Shown here in pieces: positions 1 through 6,588 of a stretch of 8,097 nucleotides of DNA. Below the pieces are notes generated by a model that was not told where the DNA came from, searched no databases, and saw only the letters and a list, made by a program, of their open reading frames with translations. Positions within the stretch are counted from its first letter, which is position 1. Each line of letters begins with the position of its first letter. A program made the translations under genes and the position numbers. Source of the DNA: an uncultured Sphingomonas sp. (GTDB lineage: Bacteria > Pseudomonadota > Alphaproteobacteria > Sphingomonadales > Sphingomonadaceae); contig CAMPIY010000077.1 in NCBI GenBank assembly GCA_946886645.1, forward strand, positions 1-8,097, in the 5' to 3' direction.

Positions 1-57
1 CTGACGCTTGAGGACGGCGAATGCTCGACCACCGGCGACTGCGGAAGCTCGAACTAG
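1..57 (+). CDS. C-terminal end (18 codons) of an unidentified upstream gene
   Basis: Frame 1 is open from the window edge to a TAG stop at 55-57. It encodes LTLEDGECSTTGDCGSSN, a small, polar, acidic tail with two cysteines. The stop overlaps the purine-rich ribosome binding site of the next ORF, as expected for a member of the same operon. Because cpaE lies just downstream, the parent gene is probably another Tad pilus gene (for example cpaC, cpaD, tadE or tadG). That is inference from position only: 18 residues with no recognisable motif do not identify the product. Confidence 0.55.
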   Translation: MTLEDGECSTTGDCGSSN

Positions 58-63
58 GAAAGG
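56..63 (+). promoter_or_regulatory. Ribosome binding site of the 51-aa ORF
   Basis: AGGAAAGG, a strong match to the anti-Shine-Dalgarno sequence, overlaps the TAG stop of the upstream gene and ends 5 nt before the ATG at 69. It decides the start of the small ORF: the in-frame ATG at 21 lies inside the upstream gene and has no such site. Confidence 0.55.
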
Positions 64-68
64 CGCAA

Positions 69-224
69 ATGTCAAATCACCAGCATATTCGCTTTTCCGA
101 TGCGTCCCCATTCGCGACAGCCGCGGCTCCGGCGTGGCGCAGCCGCCGCGCATCCCGCATGATCGCCGTGCAAGACGATGAAATCGCACGGGAAGCCGGT
201 TGCCGGCCCTGGACTTCGAATTGA
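69..224 (+). CDS. Small hypothetical protein, 51 aa, between the upstream gene and cpaE
   Basis: I do not recognise this protein. It starts MSNHQHIRFSDASP and ends CRPWTSN, with an Arg-rich middle (WRSRRASR), three His in the first eight residues, one Cys, and no signal peptide or membrane segment. Support for a real gene is positional. It starts 11 nt after the previous stop behind a strong ribosome binding site, and its TGA (222-224) touches the binding site of cpaE, whose ATG follows 11 nt later. Against it, third-position GC is about 65 per cent by hand count, visibly lower than in the flanking genes, and the composition is not distinctive. It could be a small operon-specific regulator or assembly factor, a leader ORF coupling translation into cpaE, the remnant of a decayed gene, or an untranslated spacer that happens to be open. 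Confidence 0.4.
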   Translation: MSNHQHIRFSDASPFATAAAPAWRSRRASRMIAVQDDEIAREAGCRPWTSN

Positions 225-226
225 GG
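223..226 (+). promoter_or_regulatory. Ribosome binding site of cpaE
   Basis: GAGG lies 9 nt ahead of the ATG at 236 and 6 nt ahead of an in-frame GTG at 233. The spacing slightly favours the ATG, and the two choices differ by a single residue. The site overlaps the stop codon of the preceding 51-aa ORF, so the two may be translationally coupled. Confidence 0.45.
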
Positions 227-235
227 TAAAGAGTG

Positions 236-1432
236 ATGAGTGTGCATAATCCCGACCGACCCACCGGGTGGAACGCCGATACCGGCCCCGCTCCCGTGCG
301 GCTGCTCCTCGCCGGAGTCGAAGGCGAGGCGAGCGAGCTGGTCGGGGCCAAGGCCGCCGGCTTCCCGCTCGAACTGGTCATCGCCGATCCGGTCCAGCCG
401 GTCGACCCGTCCGTGCTTGCGGGCGCGGCCGCCGCGGTCATCCAGGTCAATTGCGACAATCCGGACTCGGTTGCGCGGTTCGAGCAGTTGGCGAAGGGCA
501 ATATCCCGCTAATCGCCGCGGCCTACGAGCCGCCGCTGGCGTTCGTCCGCAAGCTGGTCCGCGCCGGCGCGCACGATGTCGTGCCGCTGCCGCTCGACCC
601 GGCGGAGCTGGAAACCGCGCTCGACCCGATCCGCCGGATGATGGCGGCGCAGGGGCCGCGTGCGCGGGCCGGCCATCAAAAAGTCGTCACCATGATCAAG
701 AGCGAGGGCGGTGTTGGGGCGACCGCCCTGCTCGGCCAGCTGGCAACGCGCTTCGCTGCTGGAGAAGGGGCGGCGGGCCGCGAAGCCTGCCTGATCGACC
801 TCGACGTCCAGTTCGGCGATGCCGCGTTCCAGCTCGGCCTTCAGCCCAGGCTGTCGTTCAGCGACCTGGTCGCGGCCGGCAAGCGGCTGGACGCCGACCT
901 GCTGAGGTCGGTCGCCGCGCTGCATCCCAGCGGGCTGCACGTCGTGTCGGCTCCGAAGGAAATCATGCCGCTGGAATCGGTGACCAGCGACCAGGTCATG
1001 GCGATCATCGATCTTGCGACCGCGGAATATGGGACCGTGTTCGTCGACCTTCCGATGAACTGGACCAACTGGTCGCTGTCGCTTCTCGCCCGGTCCGACC
1101 TGGTGCTGATGATCAGCGAGCTTCGGGTGCCCAGCCTGCACCGCGCGCGGCGCCAGCTCGACCTTATGGATTCGCAGGATTTGAATAACCTCGACGTCCG
1201 GATCGTTCTCAACCGGGTCGAGAAGGGCTTGTTCAAGACGCTCGACACCGACGACGCCGAGCGCGTGCTGCGCCGTCCGGTCGCCTTCACCGTTTCGAAC
1301 GACCATGACACCATGACCCAGGCGATCGACCGCGGCGTGCCGATCGAGGAAGTGCGCCGCAAGTCCGCGCTCTCCCGGGACATTCAGGCATTGGACAAGG
1401 GCCTCGCCTTGGCTCTCGGGCTGGAGCACTGA
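236..1432 (+). CDS. cpaE: Tad pilus localisation protein CpaE/TadZ (degenerate ParA/MinD-type ATPase)
   Basis: A 398-aa protein of the CpaE/TadZ family, which places the Tad pilus machine, typically at a cell pole. The N-terminal part (about residues 20-130) looks like a response-regulator receiver fold, running from a VRLLLAG strand to a PLPLDPAEL end, but is degenerate. From about 148 there is a MinD/ParA-type ATPase domain. Its deviant Walker A reads KSEGGVGATAL (155-165), where Glu157 and Ala162 stand in place of the signature and P-loop lysines. The next motif, LIDLDVQFGD (Asp188, Asp190, Asp195), is typical of CpaE. A later VLNRVEKG segment and the closing helices also fit. The end at residue 398 is normal for the family. 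ATG 236 was chosen over the adjacent GTG 233 because of the GAGG at 223-226. cpaF starts 2 nt after its stop. Weak nucleotide hydrolysis is likely from the P-loop but is not shown by sequence. Confidence 0.93.
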   Translation: MSVHNPDRPTGWNADTGPAPVRLLLAGVEGEASELVGAKAAGFPLELVIADPVQPVDPSVLAGAAAAVIQVNCDNPDSVARFEQLAKGNIPLIAAAYEPPLAFVRKLVRAGAHDVVPLPLDPAELETALDPIRRMMAAQGPRARAGHQKVVTMIKSEGGVGATALLGQLATRFAAGEGAAGREACLIDLDVQFGDAAFQLGLQPRLSFSDLVAAGKRLDADLLRSVAALHPSGLHVVSAPKEIMPLESVTSDQVMAIIDLATAEYGTVFVDLPMNWTNWSLSLLARSDLVLMISELRVPSLHRARRQLDLMDSQDLNNLDVRIVLNRVEKGLFKTLDTDDAERVLRRPVAFTVSNDHDTMTQAIDRGVPIEEVRRKSALSRDIQALDKGLALALGLEH

Positions 1433-1434
1433 TC

Positions 1435-2823
1435 ATGTGGCAGATCCGCAAACCCAAGGACGAAGCCTCGCCCGAAGAGGTGGCCGAGCGCACGGAGCAG
1501 GACCGGCGGCTGATGACCGTCGGCGACGCCGGCGCCTTTGCCACCAATGAGCTTCACACCGACCTGAAGGTCGAGCTTCACCAGCGGCTGCTCGGCCTCA
1601 TCAACCTCTCGGCGCTCGAGAAAATGTCGCGCGCGCAGATCGAGGAAGAGGTCGGCGACATCGTCCTCGAGGAGCTCGACAAGCAGCGCCACGCGCTCAA
1701 CCATGCCGAGCGCAAACAGCTGGTCGACGACGTGCTCGACGAACTGCTCGGCCTGGGGCCGATCGAGCCCTTGCTCAAGGACGCGACGATCACTGACATC
1801 CTGGTCAATGGCTACGACAATGTGTTCGTGGAGCGCTACGGCGTGCTCGAACAGTCGGCGGTCCGGTTCAAGGACGAGCGGCACCTGCTACGCATCATCC
1901 AGAAGATCGTGTCGGCGGTCGGACGGCGGGTCGACGAAAGCTCGCCGATGGTCGACGCCCGCCTGGCCGACGGAAGCCGCGTCAACGCGGTCGTTCCGCC
2001 GCTGGCGCTTGACGGGTCGCTGCTGTCCATCCGCAAATTCGCCAAGACCCCGATCAGCCTGGCGCGGCTGGTCGAGATCGGGTCCGTGCCGGCACAGGTC
2101 GCGGAAGTCATGAAAGCGGTGGTCGCGGCCCGGCTCAACGTGCTGATTTCGGGCGGCACGGGCTCGGGCAAGACGACCATGCTCAACGCCATGTCGGCCT
2201 TCATCGACAACCGCGAGCGGATCGTGACGATCGAGGATTCGGCCGAGCTCCAGCTTCAGCAGGAACATGTCGCCAGGCTGGAGACCCGGCCGGCGAACAT
2301 CGAGGGCAGGGGCGAGATCGCCCAGCGTGACCTGGTCAAGAACTCGCTGCGCATGAGGCCCGACCGGATCATCGTCGGCGAGGTCCGCGCCGGTGAGGCG
2401 TTCGACATGCTTCAGGCGATGAACACCGGCCACGACGGATCGATGACCACTGTCCACGCCAACAGCCCGCGCGATGCCTTGTCGCGCGTCGAACAGATGA
2501 TCGGGATGAGCGGGATCGATGTCCCGCCGCGCTCGGCCCGCGCGCAAATCTCCTCCGCCATCCACGTTGTCGTGCAGGTGGCGCGCCTGTCGGACGGCCG
2601 GCGCAGGCTGATCAGCCTGTCCGAGCTCAGCGGCATGGAAGGCGATGTGATCACCATGCAGGAAATCTTCCGCTACCGGCAGACCGGCGTCGGATCGGAT
2701 GGAATGGTGCAGGGCCGCTTCGAGGCGACCGGCATCCGGCCGCGGTTCCTCGACCAGGTCATGGCCCATGGCGTCAGCCTGGCGCCCGATCTTTTCCGCC
2801 CGGACAGGAATTTCGAGGGATGA
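1435..2823 (+). CDS. cpaF: Tad pilus secretion ATPase CpaF/TadA (VirB11/GspE family)
   Basis: A 462-aa hexameric ATPase that powers Flp pilus extension, and in CpaF systems possibly retraction, from the cytoplasmic face of the TadB/TadC platform. An N-terminal helical region (about 30-105) leads into the conserved [10 protein letters not shown] and ITDILVNG segments. The RecA-like domain carries Walker [10 protein letters not shown] (Lys246), an Asp-box glutamate in TIEDSAEL, Walker [10 protein letters not shown] (Glu316), and the His-box with [12 protein letters not shown] (His333, His341). All expected catalytic residues are present and the length is usual for CpaF. A GGAG at 1423-1426 sits 8 nt before the ATG, inside the end of cpaE. 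The stop overlaps the start of tadB as ATGA. No anomaly seen. Confidence 0.96.
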   Translation: MWQIRKPKDEASPEEVAERTEQDRRLMTVGDAGAFATNELHTDLKVELHQRLLGLINLSALEKMSRAQIEEEVGDIVLEELDKQRHALNHAERKQLVDDVLDELLGLGPIEPLLKDATITDILVNGYDNVFVERYGVLEQSAVRFKDERHLLRIIQKIVSAVGRRVDESSPMVDARLADGSRVNAVVPPLALDGSLLSIRKFAKTPISLARLVEIGSVPAQVAEVMKAVVAARLNVLISGGTGSGKTTMLNAMSAFIDNRERIVTIEDSAELQLQQEHVARLETRPANIEGRGEIAQRDLVKNSLRMRPDRIIVGEVRAGEAFDMLQAMNTGHDGSMTTVHANSPRDALSRVEQMIGMSGIDVPPRSARAQISSAIHVVVQVARLSDGRRRLISLSELSGMEGDVITMQEIFRYRQTGVGSDGMVQGRFEATGIRPRFLDQVMAHGVSLAPDLFRPDRNFEG

Positions 2824-3821
2824 GCGAAACCTGGCTGAAAACCCTTGCCCTGATCCTGGTCTTCGCGGCCGTGGTGTTCGCGGTCGAGCGGTTCGTTTCG
2901 GCGATCGTCGGCCGCCGGATGGAAGGCCAGGCGATCAACCAGCGGCTCGAGATGATCGGCCGGGGCGCGTCGCGCAGCGAGGCGATGGCGATGCTGCGCC
3001 GCCGGTCGAGCAGCGTTCCGGAAGGGCTGCCGGCGTTCGTGGCCGGACCCGCCGCGTCGCTCGAAAAGATGCTGATGGCGGCAGGCGTGACGATGGAGAC
3101 GGGCAGGCTGATGCTGGCCCTGCTGGTCGCGCCGGTCCTGTTGTTCCTGGCCATCATCCTGTTCATGGCCGTGACCGGCGTGCCGATCGGCGCCGGGCGG
3201 CTGCTCCTCATCGCCACCTTTGCACTCCTCGCCGGAGCGGGGATTCCGATGCTCTATTTCCAGGCGAAGGCGGCGCGGATGCGCAAGAAGATGCAGGACC
3301 AGTTCCCTGTCGCGCTCGACGTGTTCGTCCGCGGCCTTCGCGCCGGACACCCGATCGCCTCCGCGCTCGACCTGCTGACGGTCGAGATGCCCGACCCGAT
3401 CGGAAGCCAGTTCGGAATCGTTGTCGACGAGGTGACCTATGGCGCCGATCTGCGTGACGCGCTGACCGCGATGGCCGACCGCTGGGACCTCGACGATATG
3501 CGGATGTTCGTCGTCAGCCTGTCGGTGCAGAGCGAGACCGGCGGCAATCTGGCGGAAATCTTGGAGAATCTGAGCCGCGTAATCCGTGAGCGGGCGTCGA
3601 TGATGCTCAAGGTCCGCGCGCTGTCGAGCGAAGGCCGCATGACCGCGACGATGCTGACCGCGCTTCCGGTGGTGGCGTTCACCTTGCTGTTCATCAGCAG
3701 CCCCGGCTTCTACCTCGATGTGGCCGACGATCCCGCGTTCGTGCCGGGCTACGCGTTCCTGATCATCCTGTACGGCATCGGATTTTACGCGATCCGCCGA
3801 ATGATCGATTTGAAGGTGTAG
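2820..3821 (+). CDS. tadB: Tad pilus inner-membrane platform protein TadB (GspF/T2SSF domain)
   Basis: A 333-aa membrane protein, one of two GspF-like platform proteins that couple CpaF movement to pilin insertion. Predicted membrane segments: about 7-26, 97-118, 127-147, 276-293 and 310-326. The cytoplasmic T2SSF domain lies between, about 160-275. It begins with the basic RMRKKMQDQFP stretch, followed by ALDVFVRGLRAGHPIASAL (165-183), a hallmark of TadB/TadC proteins, and the conserved SETGGNLAEILENLSRVIRE (238-257). The order N-terminal helix, two helices, soluble domain, two helices is the usual TadB layout. The ATG overlaps the cpaF stop by 4 nt (ATGA), and AGGAA at 2806-2810 is its likely ribosome binding site. 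Confidence 0.94.
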   Translation: MSETWLKTLALILVFAAVVFAVERFVSAIVGRRMEGQAINQRLEMIGRGASRSEAMAMLRRRSSSVPEGLPAFVAGPAASLEKMLMAAGVTMETGRLMLALLVAPVLLFLAIILFMAVTGVPIGAGRLLLIATFALLAGAGIPMLYFQAKAARMRKKMQDQFPVALDVFVRGLRAGHPIASALDLLTVEMPDPIGSQFGIVVDEVTYGADLRDALTAMADRWDLDDMRMFVVSLSVQSETGGNLAEILENLSRVIRERASMMLKVRALSSEGRMTATMLTALPVVAFTLLFISSPGFYLDVADDPAFVPGYAFLIILYGIGFYAIRRMIDLKV

Positions 3822-3825
3822 GGCG

Positions 3826-4806
3826 ATGAACGAGTTCCTTGCCAACGACGCTGCCCGGATCGCGATGCTGCTGCTGCTGTTCGTCGCGGTGGCGGGGGTG
3901 GCCTATGGCATCACGGTCGCTCTGGGTGAACGACGGCAGGTTCGCGACCGCCTGATCAGCGGCGGGCCGGCCGCCGGCGAAGGCGATTCCGGCAGCCCGG
4001 TCGAAGGGCTCCGAACGCATGACGCGCGCGGCGCCTGGGTGGCGCTGGTTACCGCGATCGAAAAGGCCGGCATCCCCCTGGTGGACAGCAAGGATGCGAC
4101 GCTCCGCAGCCGGCTGGTCGCGGCCGGCTACAAGCAGGATTATGCGCCGCGCGCCTATTCGCTGATACGCCTCGGATTGGTCATCGGCCTGCCCATCGGG
4201 ATTTTCGTGCTGTTGTGGATCAGTGGCAACCGGCCGTCGCCGCTGAAGCTTTATTTCGTCGGCATGATCGCCGCGATGGCGGGGCTTTATTTCCCAAGCC
4301 TGTGGGTCCGCGCCCGTGCCGCCCGGCGCCAGCGGGAAATCATCAACGGCTTCCCCGACGCGCTCGACCTGATGCTGGTGTGCGTCGAGGCCGGGCTCGG
4401 GCTGGAAGCGGCGTTCAGCCGGGTCGGCATGGAAATGACCCGTTCGCACCCGCTGCTTGCCGAACAACTGGGCACGGTGGTGCTGGAGCTTCGCGCCGGA
4501 CGGAGCCAGGAAGATGCACTCCGCCGCATGGCCGATCGCGCCGGGGCGGACGAAATTCGGGCCTTCGCGACCCTGCTGATCCAGTCGCACAAGCTCGGCT
4601 CTTCGGTCGCGCAGACGCTTCGCACCTATGCATCGGAAATGCGGGAGAAGCGCCGGATGCGCGCCGAGGAGAAAGCGCATCGACTGCCGGTGCTGCTGTC
4701 GATCCCGCTGGTGACTTGCATGTTGCCGGTGATGATCGGCGTGCTGATGCTCCCGGCGGTGATCCGTACGATGCGTGTGGTTATTCCGGCCATGGCAGGG
4801 GGGTGA
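3826..4806 (+). CDS. tadC: Tad pilus inner-membrane platform protein TadC (GspF/T2SSF domain)
   Basis: A 326-aa paralogue and expected partner of TadB in the inner membrane. Membrane segments are visible at about 12-32, 113-132, 141-161 and 288-312. The T2SSF domain (about 175-300) opens with FPDALDLMLVCVEAGLGLEA (176-195), the TadC counterpart of the TadB motif, and ends in a basic stretch (REKRRMRAEEKAHRLP) before the last helix, as is typical of TadC. The region between helix 1 and about residue 105 is a soluble, poorly conserved segment with a Gly/Ser/Pro-rich part at 45-60. The ATG lies 4 nt after the tadB stop; the ribosome binding site is weak (AGGGCG directly before the start, or AAGG further up), so coupling from tadB is likely. 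Confidence 0.94.
   Translation: MNEFLANDAARIAMLLLLFVAVAGVAYGITVALGERRQVRDRLISGGPAAGEGDSGSPVEGLRTHDARGAWVALVTAIEKAGIPLVDSKDATLRSRLVAAGYKQDYAPRAYSLIRLGLVIGLPIGIFVLLWISGNRPSPLKLYFVGMIAAMAGLYFPSLWVRARAARRQREIINGFPDALDLMLVCVEAGLGLEAAFSRVGMEMTRSHPLLAEQLGTVVLELRAGRSQEDALRRMADRAGADEIRAFATLLIQSHKLGSSVAQTLRTYASEMREKRRMRAEEKAHRLPVLLSIPLVTCMLPVMIGVLMLPAVIRTMRVVIPAMAGG
4797..4803 (+). promoter_or_regulatory. Ribosome binding site of the TadD-like lipoprotein gene
   Basis: AGGGGGG lies in the last codons of tadC, 7 nt ahead of the ATG at 4811. It decides the start: the longer open frame reaches back to an ATG at 4775 inside tadC, but that start would place a non-signal sequence before the lipoprotein signal and lacks such a site. 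Confidence 0.5.
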
Positions 4807-4810
4807 CGTG

Positions 4811-5767
4811 ATGAGGGGCAACCATCTATTGCTGGGCATCGCGGCCGCGATCGGCACGGTTTCGTGCAGCAGCGCCGACCTCAACGTCCGGGCGATCAAG
4901 GGGCCGCTGGCGGCCGGCCAGCAGCCGGTCAGCTTCCGCGTCGCCGAAGGCCATTCCCAGCTCGCGCTCGGCAATGTCGCGCTGGCGCTCGAAGCCTATC
5001 GCAAGGCGCTTCGCGAGGACCCGAAGAGCGTCGACGCGATGATGGGAATCGCCGTTTGCTATGACAAGATGGGCCGTTTCGACCTGTCGCGCCGCCATTA
5101 TGAAATGGCGTTGGCGGTTCGTCCCGCCGACACCGATATTTTTGCGCTATTCGCCCAGTCCCTGGAGCTCCAGGGAAAGCGTGACGAAGCCGCGCGGGTG
5201 AAGTCCGAGCTCGCAACGCGTGTCGTCGCCCCCGAGGCGGCGCGCGAGGCGCCTGGTTCGGTGCCCGTGCTGCCGCCGCCACCGGCGCCCAGCGTGACGG
5301 TCGCCCTCGCGCCGCCGCGCTCCGCGCCGGTGGCGGTTGAGCATTCAACCGCCCCGATTCGTCTCGAGCGATTGTCGATGGGCGAAGTCGCGCTCATCAC
5401 ACGGTCCGAACCTCGCTGGGAGGCGACGACCGTGACGCGGACCGCGACCAGCACCACCATCCAGTTCGAGAAGAAGGCGCGGCCCCCGGTGACCCTGCTG
5501 AACGCCGCGCGGGTGCAGGGGCTGGCGGCGCGGACGAGGGCCTATCTGTCGATGCGCGGATTCGCCGGAGCGAGGATCGGAGACGCCCCGGCGACCCGGC
5601 GGCAAAGCGCGATCCTCTATGCGCCGTCCGAACAGCGCCGGGCGGAGCGGCTCGCCGCCCAGTTCGGATTCGCGCTAGAGCGGCAGCCTGGCGCCAGGGA
5701 CGGCGTGGTCGTGTTGCTCGGCCGCGACGCCGCGCGCGACCGGGCGCTTCGCCCGATCAACGCATGA
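4811..5767 (+). CDS. TadD-like TPR lipoprotein with a C-terminal LytR_C-like domain
   Basis: A 318-aa protein in the slot where TadD, a TPR lipoprotein needed for outer-membrane Tad assembly, is usually found after tadC. Residues 1-18 are a short signal (basic MRGNH, hydrophobic core LLLGIAAAIG) ending at Cys19 (TVSC). The lipobox is slightly imperfect because position -3 is Thr. TPR-like repeats occupy about 42-135 (LALGNVALALEAYRKALRED; the next repeat has CYDKMGRFDLSRRHYEMAL). A Pro/Ala-rich linker follows at about 140-182. The last part, about 226-307, fits the LytR_C domain: VTLLNAARVQGLAART, then RGFAGARIGDA, ILYAPSEQRRAERLAAQFG and VVVLLGRD. The linker would let the last domain reach across the periplasm; an envelope-contacting role is inference. 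It is separated by 4 nt from tadC and overlaps the next gene by ATGA. Confidence 0.85.
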   Translation: MRGNHLLLGIAAAIGTVSCSSADLNVRAIKGPLAAGQQPVSFRVAEGHSQLALGNVALALEAYRKALREDPKSVDAMMGIAVCYDKMGRFDLSRRHYEMALAVRPADTDIFALFAQSLELQGKRDEAARVKSELATRVVAPEAAREAPGSVPVLPPPPAPSVTVALAPPRSAPVAVEHSTAPIRLERLSMGEVALITRSEPRWEATTVTRTATSTTIQFEKKARPPVTLLNAARVQGLAARTRAYLSMRGFAGARIGDAPATRRQSAILYAPSEQRRAERLAAQFGFALERQPGARDGVVVLLGRDAARDRALRPINA

Positions 5768-6588
5768 TCGTCAGCCTCGCGCTGGCGCTCGCGCTGGCCG
5801 ATCCCGTCCCCGCACCCGCGCCAGCCGCCGAACCGGCCGCGCAATTGTCGTTGGCCGAAGCCGGCCGGGCGATCGCCGCGGGGCGGCTGGACCAGGCCAA
5901 AGCGATGCTGTCGGCCGCCGTCGCCGCCGGAGTGAAGGGCGAGCCGGTCGACCGGCTTCTCGCCGACCTGGCCCTGGCTCGCGGCGAGAATGAGCAGGCC
6001 TATGGGCTCTACAAGGCGCTGTTGATCGCGCATCCTGGCGAAGCGCTGCTGCTGGAGCGTGGCGGAATCGCTGCCCTTCGGTTGGGACGCAATGGCGAGG
6101 CGACGGCGTTGCTCGACCGGGCGACGCGGGCGCCGGGCGCGGGCTGGCGAAGCTGGAACGCGCGGGGCGTAGCCGCCGACCGGCAGGGCCGCTGGGACGA
6201 GGCCGACGCGGCTTATGCGAGGGCCGGGCAGATCGATCCGGCCCGGGCCGAAGTGCCCAACAACCTCGGTTGGTCGCTGATGCTTCGCGGGCGCTGGGGC
6301 GAGGCGGCGGCGCAGTTCGAGAAGGCGGCCGTGCTGAACCCCAGGCTTCCGCGTCTCGCCAATAATCTGGAGCTTGCGCGGGCTGCGGTCGCGGCCGACC
6401 TGCCGCAGCGCATGGCGGGCGAAAGCGACGAGGCTTTCGCCGCCCGGCTCAACGACGCGGGCGTGGTCGCCGCGGCGGCCGGACAGGCGAAGCGGGCCGA
6501 GGCGGCCTTCGCCCAGGCGATCGAGCTCAAAAGCCGCTGGTATGACCGCGCGGCGGAAAATCTGGCGGCATTGGGTAGTCACAAATGA
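5764..6588 (+). CDS. Probable exported TPR protein of the Tad operon
   Basis: A 274-aa protein made mostly of helical pairs. The first 12 residues (MIVSLALALALA) followed by DPVPAPAPA look like a very short signal sequence with a Pro/Ala linker, but there is no basic residue at the front, so export is only probable. Weak repeat-like pairs cover about 28-120. Clear TPR units lie at about 128-161 (NARGVAADRQGRWDEADAAY), 162-195 (NNLGWSLMLRGRWGEAAAQF) and 228-261 (NDAGVVAAAAGQAKRAEAAF). Similar second TPR genes accompany TadD in other alphaproteobacterial Tad loci. It probably scaffolds other Tad components; no catalytic motif is seen. It overlaps both neighbours by ATGA and has no obvious ribosome binding site of its own, so coupled translation is expected. 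Confidence 0.85.
   Translation: MIVSLALALALADPVPAPAPAAEPAAQLSLAEAGRAIAAGRLDQAKAMLSAAVAAGVKGEPVDRLLADLALARGENEQAYGLYKALLIAHPGEALLLERGGIAALRLGRNGEATALLDRATRAPGAGWRSWNARGVAADRQGRWDEADAAYARAGQIDPARAEVPNNLGWSLMLRGRWGEAAAQFEKAAVLNPRLPRLANNLELARAAVAADLPQRMAGESDEAFAARLNDAGVVAAAAGQAKRAEAAFAQAIELKSRWYDRAAENLAALGSHK

Noticed and set aside
123..146. Inverted repeat GCGGCT / AGCCGC with a 12-nt loop in the 51-aa ORF
   Set aside because: A six-base match with a long loop is expected by chance at this GC content.
195..207. Small hairpin GCCGG-TTG-CCGGC before cpaE
   Set aside because: Five base pairs with no T-run, in GC-rich sequence where such stems are common; not supportable as a terminator or a regulatory element.
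268..1188. 306-codon + strand frame overlapping cpaE
   Set aside because: An Arg/Gly/Pro-rich low-information translation in the +1 frame of a clearly identified cpaE; a composition artefact.
2673..3845. Long minus-strand open frame (390 codons) opposite the end of cpaF and tadB
   Set aside because: It is the shadow of the real genes: in GC-rich coding DNA the antisense frame stays open. Its translation is His/Arg/Asp-rich with no domain, and it crosses two well-identified genes. The same holds for the 403-codon minus frame at 3763-4974 and those at 509-1429, 1888-2769, 5617-6606 and 7076-8032.
4775..4810. Extended start (ATG 4775) for the TadD-like protein inside tadC
   Set aside because: The ATG at 4811 has a strong ribosome binding site and begins a proper lipoprotein signal; the extension would bury it.
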